Below, piece after piece: positions 1-5,243 of a stretch of DNA of 8,398 nt. Numbering within the stretch: position 1 is the first letter of the stretch; each line of letters begins with the position of its first letter. A program made the position numbers and the translations under genes. Source of the DNA: Planctomycetota bacterium (GTDB taxonomy: Bacteria > Planctomycetota > Phycisphaerae > Sedimentisphaerales > Anaerobacaceae); contig JAGLTN010000115.1 in assembly GCA_023135255.1 (NCBI GenBank), positions 1 to 8,398 on the forward strand. Reading direction: 5' to 3'. The notes beneath the pieces are model-generated. The model had not been told where the DNA came from, did no database searches, and was given only the letters and a program-made list of their open reading frames with translations.

Positions 1-46
1 ACAAATTACGGATTTATTCGCGGACGTTTCTTACCCTGAAGGGTAT
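1..46 (+). repeat. Intergenic repeat, copy A (truncated by window edge)
   Basis: This is the right-hand part of the repeat seen in full at 1060-1165 and 3636-3741. It carries the blocks TTACGGATTTATTCGCGG and ACCCTGAAGGGTAT, and about 40 of 46 bases match copy B by hand alignment. The end contains a short inverted repeat, ACCCT-GA-AGGGT. The left half, including the partner of the central hairpin arm, lies outside the window. It sits about 70 bp downstream of the stop of the membrane-protein gene at 120-959, in the same orientation as the other two copies. Confidence 0.8.
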
Positions 47-119
47 TTTTCCTGAAGCTGTCAATATCTTAAGTGCCTTTACTGGTGCCGATGAAACCTA
101 TTCCAAAATCGGTCATTTT

Positions 120-959
120 TTAAATAACCTCAAGCCTGCGAAGAATTGCTCTTGCCCAGCGCCTGCTGCGAAGCTGTGCGCAAATAAGTAGTAGCAACAC
201 CAACAACCAGTACCCAACAAAACGTAAATAGTAAAACGACATGGAGAATATATCTGCGGTTTTACACTCAGCATAGCCTTTCATTAACTGCTCTGATGAA
301 AATATAAAACCACTGACCATAGACCCAAACATATTTTGCCAGGGCAAAAGAAATACGCACATGAAAAATGAGCAAAAGAATGCCCTGCTGATATGATTTA
401 TCCCGCCTAATCTCCCAAGCAATGACACATTCAGAGTAAACAGCAATGTAAGACTATATAAAAGTGCAGCAATAATAAGTATGAAATTAACAAACCGCAG
501 GATTTTTTGAATCTGATTGGCTGTAACTTTAACAGGTATCTCAAATTGTTTTTCTTCTGAAGCTTTTTCAATCGCCTCCGCCTGGTTAGGCTCGGCAACT
601 ACGTTTTTGGCTGCCGTTGAAATATCTTCGGGAACTTCAAGACCTGCTGCTTTTAATTCATCCACTTCATCGGTTTCAGCTTTTACAATTTCTGTCGCCT
701 TTTCAACAGCAGGCTCTGTTGCGGGAGAATCCTGTTTATCATTGCCAACTTCAATATCACATTCAGCAACTACCGGCTGAGCATTATCTTCACAAGTCTG
801 GACACAGCCGGTATCGACCAGCCAGAAGATGCCCTGCAGCATCAGCAGGCAAATCAAAACTATTATAAAAAACAGGTTTTTCCACCCCTTAAAAACCTCA
901 ACCGCCTCCAAACAATCCGTCGTATCAATTAAGTTTGGTCTGGTTTGGTTCTCACTCAT
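120..959 (-). CDS. Multi-pass membrane protein with acidic linker, function unknown
   Basis: I do not recognise this protein. The chosen start is the ATG at 957-959 (279 aa), because AGGAGA lies 8 bases upstream; the ORF could be extended to 1013, but that ATG has no good ribosome binding site. One hydrophobic segment lies near the N-terminus (about residues 29-48). A hydrophilic linker rich in Glu, Ala and Val follows (about 50-147), with Cys52, Cys56 and Cys67 at its beginning. Two or three further membrane segments lie at about 154-181, 193-220 and 245-264. The tail is strongly basic (RSRRWARAILRR), suggesting a cytoplasmic C-terminus. The gene is flanked by repeat copies A and B in direct orientation, and a TATAAT-type promoter overlaps the edge of copy B. 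Its status as a real gene is well supported by the membrane pattern and ribosome binding site; no function can be assigned. Confidence 0.8.
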   Translation of the reverse strand: MSENQTRPNLIDTTDCLEAVEVFKGWKNLFFIIVLICLLMLQGIFWLVDTGCVQTCEDNAQPVVAECDIEVGNDKQDSPATEPAVEKATEIVKAETDEVDELKAAGLEVPEDISTAAKNVVAEPNQAEAIEKASEEKQFEIPVKVTANQIQKILRFVNFILIIAALLYSLTLLFTLNVSLLGRLGGINHISRAFFCSFFMCVFLLPWQNMFGSMVSGFIFSSEQLMKGYAECKTADIFSMSFYYLRFVGYWLLVLLLLICAQLRSRRWARAILRRLEVI

Positions 960-1055
960 TTTCGATTCTCCTAATCCGGGTAAATGACGATCTAACAACA
1001 AATCATCTTTCATAATTCTATTGCCTAAAACTAACTGCTTATATTATCTTCGACC

Positions 1056-1084
1056 ATTATATACTGATCGCAATTGAATTTCAC
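1056..1084 (-). promoter_or_regulatory. Putative sigma70-type promoter for the 120-959 gene
   Basis: On the minus strand, GTGAAA (1079-1084, 4/6 to TTGACA) is followed by a 17-base spacer and a perfect TATAAT (1056-1061). It is about 100 bases upstream of the ATG at 959. The -35 and the spacer lie inside repeat copy B, and the -10 straddles its terminal TATAC, so the repeat may supply the promoter. This is a sequence match only. Confidence 0.45.
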
Positions 1085-1165
1085 CGTTTATCCGCGGGTA
1101 ACTAATTCAAAAATAACAAGTTACGGATTTATTCGCGGGCATTTCTTAGCCTTTAAGGGTATATT
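1060..1165 (+). repeat. Intergenic repeat, copy B (full length)
   Basis: This is a full copy of the roughly 106-bp element, about 83% identical to copy C by hand alignment. It begins TATACTGATC and ends AAGGGTATATT, so the termini TATAC/GTATA are inverted. Internal features are TTTATCCGCGGG (1087-1098), a near-direct repeat of it, TTTATTCGCGGG (1128-1139), and between them a hairpin GTAACT (1098-1103)/AGTTAC (1119-1124). A degenerate AGCCTTTAAGGGT inverted repeat closes the right end. It fills much of the 303-bp gap between the 120-959 and 1263-1751 genes; I see no gene in the remainder of that gap. It is either a MITE/REP-like element or a structured RNA. Confidence 0.85.
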
Positions 1166-1262
1166 ATTATTCCACAAGAGGTTATGTGCAAGTAATTTAT
1201 TTAACTTTGAGATATAATATTAAAATCCGATAATAACAGCTTCTGGGTGTGAAAATGGGGTG

Positions 1263-1751
1263 TTATGCTGAATTTGCTACTTTTTGCCTGAGAATATCTA
1301 TTTTTTCTTCGATCTGGTGAGCCATTCTGCTGTTAGGAAATTCGTACATTACCTGATGACCAACCTGCAAAGCTCTAAGCCATTGTTTATATGATACCGC
1401 CTTCGAAAATTCAGATGCCAACTCATCAAGCTTTTTCTCGAAAAGCCTCTTAACGGTATTTTGCAACGACAGACCTTCTTTGGGGGTTAGATAATTATCA
1501 AGTTCCCTAAGGATTGCCAGGCTCCGGTCTATTTCTCCTCTGCTGAGAGCTTGCTTCCATTTTCCAAGAAGCTCTTTTTTGCGAAATCTCATTGCCTGAC
1601 GCAGCTTATGCCTCATGGCCTGGGCGCTTTCATTCTCAATATCAGCATCAATCAAACGCTCTATTGTCTGATGGGCTTTAATCCACTGATAGTCTTCAAA
1701 CAACTGGTCTATATAAGCAATTACACGCTCATGCCTGTGCTGTTTTGTCAC
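1263..1751 (-). CDS. Small TPR-like helical protein, function unknown
   Basis: A 162-aa protein, soluble, basic and almost entirely helical, with no signal peptide, membrane segment or cysteine. Two segments resemble TPR-type helix pairs: around residues 20-50 (YQWIKAHQTIERLIDADIEN) and around 121-155 (YKQWLRALQVGHQVMYEFPN). Such folds normally bind other proteins; the partner is unknown. The start is GTG (1749-1751), since no in-frame ATG lies upstream before a TGA stop and the next ATG would remove about 44 residues. There is no clear Shine-Dalgarno directly ahead of the GTG. Instead a tiny upstream ORF ending ATGTGA overlaps the start, which may allow coupled initiation. The gene stands alone, with repeat copy B downstream and a structured non-coding gap upstream. 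Confidence 0.75.
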   Translation of the reverse strand: MTKQHRHERVIAYIDQLFEDYQWIKAHQTIERLIDADIENESAQAMRHKLRQAMRFRKKELLGKWKQALSRGEIDRSLAILRELDNYLTPKEGLSLQNTVKRLFEKKLDELASEFSKAVSYKQWLRALQVGHQVMYEFPNSRMAHQIEEKIDILRQKVANSA

Positions 1752-1840
1752 ATCAATTCTATGCGGAAAAACACTAATCCTTCTATCCTTTCAACCAATC
1801 CGGCATCATCAAATCAAAAAGCTCTCACTATAAGTGTAGG

Positions 1841-1853
1841 ATAACGGTGTTAT
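1841..1853. promoter_or_regulatory. Short inverted repeat upstream of the TPR-like gene
   Basis: ATAAC-GGT-GTTAT is a perfect 5-bp inverted repeat about 90 bases upstream of the GTG start of the 1263-1751 gene. A second short dyad, CACT-ATA-AGTG (1826-1836), lies beside it. Such pairs can be operator sites, but short AT-rich dyads also arise by chance, and no convincing -35/-10 pair was found here. Confidence 0.2.
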
Positions 1854-1883
1854 GTTACGCGTTTTTTTTATATTTTTAAAAAA

Positions 1884-1897
1884 TTTTTGCGCAAAAA
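1884..1897. repeat. Perfect 14-bp palindrome
   Basis: TTTTTGCGCAAAAA reads identically on both strands. It lies in an AT-rich part of the 1752-2137 gap, immediately left of the hairpin at 1901-1930. On the minus strand its sequence forms the end of the T-rich tract following that hairpin. It could be a protein binding site or part of a terminator; which one cannot be decided. Confidence 0.5.
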
Positions 1898-1993
1898 GAA
1901 AAGGCTGGAACCTTGGCGAATTCCAGCCTTGTTGTGAGACAGACTAACAAAAAATATATAACAAGTTTATAAAAAATCTTTTCCGTCTCACAA
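1890..1993 (-). ncRNA. Candidate structured RNA or long 3' UTR
   Basis: The gap 1752-2137 has no convincing gene but holds ordered secondary structure. TTGTGAGAC (1932-1940) and GTCTCACAA (1985-1993) are perfect reverse complements separated by 44 very AT-rich bases. One base further left begins the 10-bp-stem terminator hairpin. On the minus strand this gives a long stem-loop followed by a terminator, the architecture of a small RNA or a structured 3' UTR of the cupin transcript. No matching promoter was identified and no known RNA family is recognised, so this remains a structural inference. Confidence 0.3.
1901..1930 (-). terminator. Strong hairpin with T-rich tail, candidate rho-independent terminator
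   Basis: AAGGCTGGAA (1901-1910) and TTCCAGCCTT (1921-1930) form a perfect 10-bp stem around a 10-base loop. Read on the minus strand, the stem is followed directly by TTCTTTTTGCGC, the usual terminator layout. It would end transcripts arriving from the cupin gene, whose stop is about 208 bases upstream on that strand, or a separate small RNA from this gap. On the plus strand no T-run follows. Confidence 0.6.
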
Positions 1994-2137
1994 GATCAAA
2001 ATGTATCTAAAGAAAAGACCGTATTTTTATAATGTCATTATAACCTAATCAAAAGCTATTGCAAGCATTTTTTGCTGATTTTATTGTTTTTTTTGTTATT
2101 TTTTTATTTATCGCGTTTTTTAGCTTTTAAATGGCGA

Positions 2138-2470
2138 TTATTCAGTTTTAGCAGGGGCAACACAATAAATATAAATTAATGGCTCAGAGCCTGTATTTTC
2201 AATATTATGCACAGTATGAGGCGGAATATATGATATTTTGCCCACTGAGACGGGGTAAGACTTCTTTTCGTCACCTATATACGCGATTCCGGCACCTGCG
2301 AGAAAAACCAGCTGTTCTTCGTGTTGTTCAGTACTGTGCACACCGCAACACTCACCAGGCTTTAAATATACCCTGCCTGAGCGCATCCCACAGGTTTGAG
2401 GAGCTCCGCCAAGCAGTCTCTGATAATCAGGCTCGTTGTTAAGCTCTATTATTACAGGTTCGTTAGCCAT
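2138..2470 (-). CDS. Single-domain cupin protein
   Basis: A 110-aa small cytoplasmic beta-barrel of the cupin type. Motif 1 is visible as G39-x5-H45 with H50, E51/E52 and G59-x-G61 (PGECCGVHSTEQHEEQ region). Motif 2 is G77 to N92 (SYIPPHTVHNIEN), with H88 as the usual second-motif histidine. H45, H50, E51/E52 and H88 are the likely metal ligands. Stand-alone cupins of this length include sugar isomerases, dioxygenases and metal-binding sensors; the exact substrate cannot be told. The start at 2470 has AAAGGA seven bases upstream. The longer form from TTG at 2512 would read through the promoter and ribosome binding site, so it is rejected. The gene is divergent from the exported protein at 2638, and the two -35 boxes are only 10 bp apart, so co-regulation with the metal genes is possible. 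C41-C42 next to the first histidine is a slightly unusual feature. Confidence 0.9.
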   Translation of the reverse strand: MANEPVIIELNNEPDYQRLLGGAPQTCGMRSGRVYLKPGECCGVHSTEQHEEQLVFLAGAGIAYIGDEKKSYPVSVGKISYIPPHTVHNIENTGSEPLIYIYCVAPAKTE

Positions 2471-2511
2471 CAATAATTCCTTTGAGAACAAATTTAAAAT
2501 TACAGTGGCCA

Positions 2512-2541
2512 ATTAAACATGATTTATCCCGGCTGTGTCAA
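2512..2541 (-). promoter_or_regulatory. Promoter of the cupin gene
   Basis: On the minus strand, TTGACA (2536-2541, perfect -35) is followed by an 18-base spacer and TTTAAT (2512-2517, 5/6 to TATAAT). The start codon at 2470 lies about 41 bases further on, with AAAGGA between. This is the best sigma70-like match in the window. Its -35 is back to back with that of the plus-strand promoter at 2552. Confidence 0.65.
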
Positions 2542-2548
2542 TATAAAT

Positions 2549-2593
2549 CTCTTGACTTGGTAGCACGAATTTGATATTTTTATGCGCAAACTG
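2549..2593 (+). promoter_or_regulatory. Shared 45-bp promoter element, copy 1
   Basis: The element contains TTGACT (2552-2557), a 17-base spacer and TATTTT (2575-2580), a plausible -35/-10 pair. It matches the region upstream of the NicO-like transporter (6954-6998) at 41 of 45 positions. Conservation covers the spacer (TGGTAGCAC, AATTTGATA) and the downstream TATGCGCA, which is more than a bare promoter needs and suggests an operator. It lies 45 bases before the ATG at 2638 and may also serve the downstream metal ABC operon. Confidence 0.75.
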
Positions 2594-2637
2594 ATATAAA
2601 CCAATAGTAATTTTTAATTCAGAAAGGAACAGTGGCG

Positions 2638-3633
2638 ATGATGTTGGTTAATAGAAAAATGGTTTTAATTTTTGTAGTACTGGTAATGTTTACTAATTTT
2701 GCATCGGCAGATACTAACTGGCAGATTCAGTCAGTTAATTTAGAAACCGGTGAACCCAATCATCCGGATTTGACCACTAGCAATAAAGTGACAGTTGAAG
2801 GTATCATTCTTAATAACCCCAGTTTTATGCTTGATGCTGAGCCTGATGAAAATTCAGCTGGTATTGGCGGACAGTGGCAGATATATATTCAAGGCGACGG
2901 CAACGACCATGCGGGAACGGCTGTGTGGATGGGACAGGTTTACGACCATGTCTGGGGCGGTGACGGAACTTATACAAATGAACAATGGCTGGCTGAAATA
3001 TATGCGTTGAGCCACGACCCGACAACAGGATATGAATTTTCAGCTGGTGACAAGGTCAGAGTAACTGGTCTTTTAAAATATTATAACGGCAAGACTAATA
3101 TTAATGAACGCCACAGCACTGAAGAAGATAACGATATAATTATCGAATTGGTGGAACCGGCAGTCGGTTTGCCGCAGGGGCAGGTAATAACTCTTTCTAA
3201 TGTTAAAGACGTTAATAACAATGATATTTTTGATGCGACAAGGCTTAGCGGCGGCGAATATTATCAGAGCCAACTTGTCAGAATCAATAATGTCAGCTTC
3301 GTAGAAGAAAACTGGGGCCCGGGCAATGCTGCACTAATAACAGATTCAACAGGCAGAACCTTGCCGATCAGATATGGTTTGGGTTCCGGCTTCAACAGGG
3401 CCTGCAATCTTGCAGAAGAATTCGACGTAATTGGAATCTTTGACCAGGAAGGTGCCTACAGACTTTGGGTTTGTAATTATGACGGAAACGGATTAGTGCT
3501 TACAGACAGAGGTTCAAAGTATAATCTGCCAGGTGAAGTTACCGGCGACGGGAAAGTTGATTTCAGAGACCTGGCGGAACTTGCGGAAAATTGGTTAAAA
3601 TGCATTCCGGGTTCAGATGGATGTAATGATTAA
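2638..3633 (+). CDS. Exported OB-fold-like protein with C-terminal dockerin-like motif
   Basis: A 331-aa secreted protein. The start is ATG 2638, since AAAGGA ends 9 bases upstream; the GTG at 2632 would be too close to it. A signal peptide is clear: basic NRK, hydrophobic stretch MVLIFVVLVMF, cleavage after Ala-Ser-Ala near residue 24. The mature part contains two beta-rich segments of OB-fold character: NKVTVEGIILNNPS with KVRVTGLLKYYNGKTNIN, and SQLVRINNVSFV with EEFDVIGIFDQEG. OB-like domains of this style occur in extracellular nucleases and carbohydrate-active proteins, but no catalytic domain is present. Residues about 299-321 form one calcium-loop motif, GDGKVDFRDLAELAENWL, in the form typical of planctomycete exported proteins; a true cellulosomal dockerin has two such repeats. 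It ends in a short Cys-containing tail (LKCIPGSDGCND). It has the shared promoter element and precedes the metal ABC operon, so a role in metal acquisition is a guess from context. Confidence 0.85.
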   Translation: MMLVNRKMVLIFVVLVMFTNFASADTNWQIQSVNLETGEPNHPDLTTSNKVTVEGIILNNPSFMLDAEPDENSAGIGGQWQIYIQGDGNDHAGTAVWMGQVYDHVWGGDGTYTNEQWLAEIYALSHDPTTGYEFSAGDKVRVTGLLKYYNGKTNINERHSTEEDNDIIIELVEPAVGLPQGQVITLSNVKDVNNNDIFDATRLSGGEYYQSQLVRINNVSFVEENWGPGNAALITDSTGRTLPIRYGLGSGFNRACNLAEEFDVIGIFDQEGAYRLWVCNYDGNGLVLTDRGSKYNLPGEVTGDGKVDFRDLAELAENWLKCIPGSDGCND

Positions 3634-3635
3634 AA

Positions 3636-3741
3636 TATACTGATCCCAATTGAATTTTTCTGTTTATCCGCGGGTAAATAACTTGAAAATAAGAAGTTAT
3701 GGATTTGTTCGCGAATACTTACTACCCTTTAAGGGTATATT
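3636..3741 (+). repeat. Intergenic repeat, copy C (full length)
   Basis: The second full copy of the roughly 106-bp element starts two bases after the TAA of the dockerin-like gene and ends 21 bases before the prepilin-like ATG, filling the gap. It has TATAC/GTATA inverted ends, TTTATCCGCGGG (3664-3675), a central hairpin ATAACTT (3678-3684)/AAGTTAT (3694-3700), and a perfect ACCCTT-T-AAGGGT dyad (3724-3736). The central stem pairs in both B and C although the end base pair differs (G-C in B, A-T in C). Confidence 0.85.
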
Positions 3742-3762
3742 TAATCTTTTAATAAAAATTGT

Positions 3763-4431
3763 ATGGTAAAAAAAGGCTTTAGTTTAGTTGAGCTGCTTGT
3801 TGTTATTGCGATAATCGCTTTGCTGATGGGGATACTTTGCCCGGCATTGCTAAGGGCACGTCAGCAGGCAAAAATCGTCGTGGTAAACGCTGAACTAAGT
3901 CAAATCGCCTTGGCACTGGAAAGCTACAGCTTTGATAACAACGATCTTTTCCCCCCAACGAGGGCAGACTGCAACCCCCAGGCTCGCAAACATGTTTTTG
4001 CGTTGCCGAAAGAATTAGTAAAAAGCGGATACTTGACGATGGGTCAGGAAGGCAATGTCACTTATGCTAAGATTCATGACAGGTACTGGAAAGAGGTAGC
4101 ATATAAGTATATTGCTGTCGGCCCTTTGTATGATTATACCGGAACACCTTTAAATAATCAGTATTTATATATTCCAAAAACATTTCCAACCAGTGAAATT
4201 GGACCTTTGGTCAAATATAAAAACACTAAAGAGTCACCAATATCATGGGTAATCTTCAGCGTTGGGCCAAGGTTTGACAAAAACAGTCTTGAGGAAAAAG
4301 GATTCGATCTTAAAGGCGGTTTCCCTGTACTGGACAAGTTTCAATACTCTCAAAAAACAAAGTCCGGCATAATCACGAGAATGCGTCTTAATAAAAATGG
4401 TCACCATATAGGAACATTTGCCCACAGATGA
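3763..4431 (+). CDS. Type IV pilin/type II secretion pseudopilin-like protein
   Basis: A 222-aa protein with a textbook class III prepilin leader: short basic MVKKG, cleavage before Phe6 by prepilin peptidase, Glu at mature position 5 (FSLVE), then a hydrophobic helix to about residue 28 and the amphipathic continuation ALLRARQQAKIVVVNAELSQIALALESY. This fits the N-methylated N-terminus of PulG/GspG-type pseudopilins and the many planctomycete prepilin-type proteins. The globular part (FDNNDLFPPTRAD onwards) is not recognisable as any assigned pilin. The C-terminus ends in a His-containing tail (GHHIGTFAHR). No Shine-Dalgarno is visible before the ATG, which lies 21 bases after repeat copy C. 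The stop overlaps the next gene's start (ATGA at 4428-4431), tying expression to the metal ABC transporter. That partnership is unusual, because no other pilus or secretion gene is present. Confidence 0.88.
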   Translation: MVKKGFSLVELLVVIAIIALLMGILCPALLRARQQAKIVVVNAELSQIALALESYSFDNNDLFPPTRADCNPQARKHVFALPKELVKSGYLTMGQEGNVTYAKIHDRYWKEVAYKYIAVGPLYDYTGTPLNNQYLYIPKTFPTSEIGPLVKYKNTKESPISWVIFSVGPRFDKNSLEEKGFDLKGGFPVLDKFQYSQKTKSGIITRMRLNKNGHHIGTFAHR

Positions 4432-5243
4432 AACAACTACAATTTGCTAATCTAATGATACTATCTGTTTTTTTAGCTTTTACCGGCTGCGATAAAATAA
4501 ATGATAACGAAAACACCGCTGAAATCGCTGTTACTAATACTTATATCCGAAGTGCTGTGCAGGATTTCTTAGGCAATGATAAAAGTATTTTCTGTTTAAC
4601 TTCACCTGGGATGTGTCCGGGGCATTTCGATGTTTCGCCGGGACAGCTCACAAAACTTTGTAAATGTAAGATGCTTTTATATTTTGACTGGCAAGAGGCA
4701 ATAGAAAAATCAATGGTCAGGGTTAAGCAGCACGGCGTGGAGTTTTACGCGGTATCAGCTTTGCCGGGGATGTGTCTGCCAAGCAGTTATTTGCAGACAT
4801 GCAAAGATACATTTGAAGCTTTATTAAAAGCTTACCCAGCAGAAAAAGATAACCTGACTAAAAAGATGGAAGCGATAAAGCAAAGACTTACTACGTTGGA
4901 AAAGCAAATCGGTGAAAAAATAACTCAGGCTAAGCTGAAAGGCGAAAAAGTAGTATGCTCGCGTCATCAGGAGCTGTTTGCAAAATCCCTTGGGCTTGAT
5001 GTTGTTGCAACGTTTGCGGGGGTTGATACTGAGTCAATAAGTAATATACAGCAAAGCCTTGACAAGACTAAGGAACAAACAATAAGATTCGTTATCGCTA
5101 ATAAGCAGGAAGGAACCGCTTTGGCAAAAGCATTGGCTGACAGACTTGGCGGGGAAGTCATAGTATTCAGCAATTTTCCTGAGACAAATTATGATGAGCT
5201 TATCAGTGCTAATTTAAACCAGCTGCTGGAGAGAGTCCAATGA
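4428..5243 (+). CDS. Metal ABC transporter substrate-binding lipoprotein, Cys-rich ZnuA/TroA-like
   Basis: A 271-aa divergent member of the ZnuA/TroA (cluster A-I) family, the external metal-binding subunit of an ABC importer. A lipoprotein signal ends in AFTG-Cys21. The family pattern is followed: a metal-loop region around residues 56-80 (CLTSPGMCPGHFD, with His66 where ZnuA has its first histidine loop), a second PGMC at 113-116, a long central helix (about 127-170, KKMEAIKQRLTTLEKQIGEK) that bridges the two lobes, and VVCSRHQELFAKSLGLDVV (His180), equivalent to the conserved ZnuA FSHDAF-GLE stretch. Cysteines at 56, 63, 78, 80, 116, 125 and 177 are striking, as family members normally coordinate metal with His and Asp/Glu. 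It overlaps both neighbours by 4 bases (ATGA). No Shine-Dalgarno is well placed, so translation probably depends on the prepilin-like gene. Family assignment rests mostly on context plus these motifs; the metal (zinc, manganese, iron or copper) is unknown. Confidence 0.85.
   Translation: MKQLQFANLMILSVFLAFTGCDKINDNENTAEIAVTNTYIRSAVQDFLGNDKSIFCLTSPGMCPGHFDVSPGQLTKLCKCKMLLYFDWQEAIEKSMVRVKQHGVEFYAVSALPGMCLPSSYLQTCKDTFEALLKAYPAEKDNLTKKMEAIKQRLTTLEKQIGEKITQAKLKGEKVVCSRHQELFAKSLGLDVVATFAGVDTESISNIQQSLDKTKEQTIRFVIANKQEGTALAKALADRLGGEVIVFSNFPETNYDELISANLNQLLERVQ

Noticed and set aside
88..121. CCGAT/ATCGG stem followed by a T-run on the plus strand
   Set aside because: The stem is only 5-6 bp with a 15-base loop, and no plus-strand gene upstream is known. 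On the minus strand, where the gene needs a terminator, no T-run follows.
3..194. Open plus-strand frame at the window start (about 63 codons)
   Set aside because: It has no visible start, runs through repeat copy A, and its end lies opposite the C-terminus of the 120-959 membrane protein. The residues look fairly protein-like, but without upstream sequence it cannot be supported as a gene.
2549..2593. Known metalloregulator box (Zur, Fur, MntR, NikR)
   Set aside because: The element has only a weak dyad and does not match the consensus palindromes I know for these regulators, so no regulator is named.
2638..3633. True cellulosomal dockerin
   Set aside because: Only one calcium-loop motif is present, and there is no cohesin or scaffoldin gene; the motif is better read as the dockerin-like tail common in planctomycete exported proteins.
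1060..3741. Repeat copies as integron attC sites
   Set aside because: No paired RYYYAAC/GTTRRRY core sites or integrase gene are visible, and genes between copies lie in different orientations.
1..3741. CRISPR-like array
   Set aside because: Copies are about 106 bp long, diverged, and 1-2.6 kb apart with genes between; there is no regular spacing and no cas gene.
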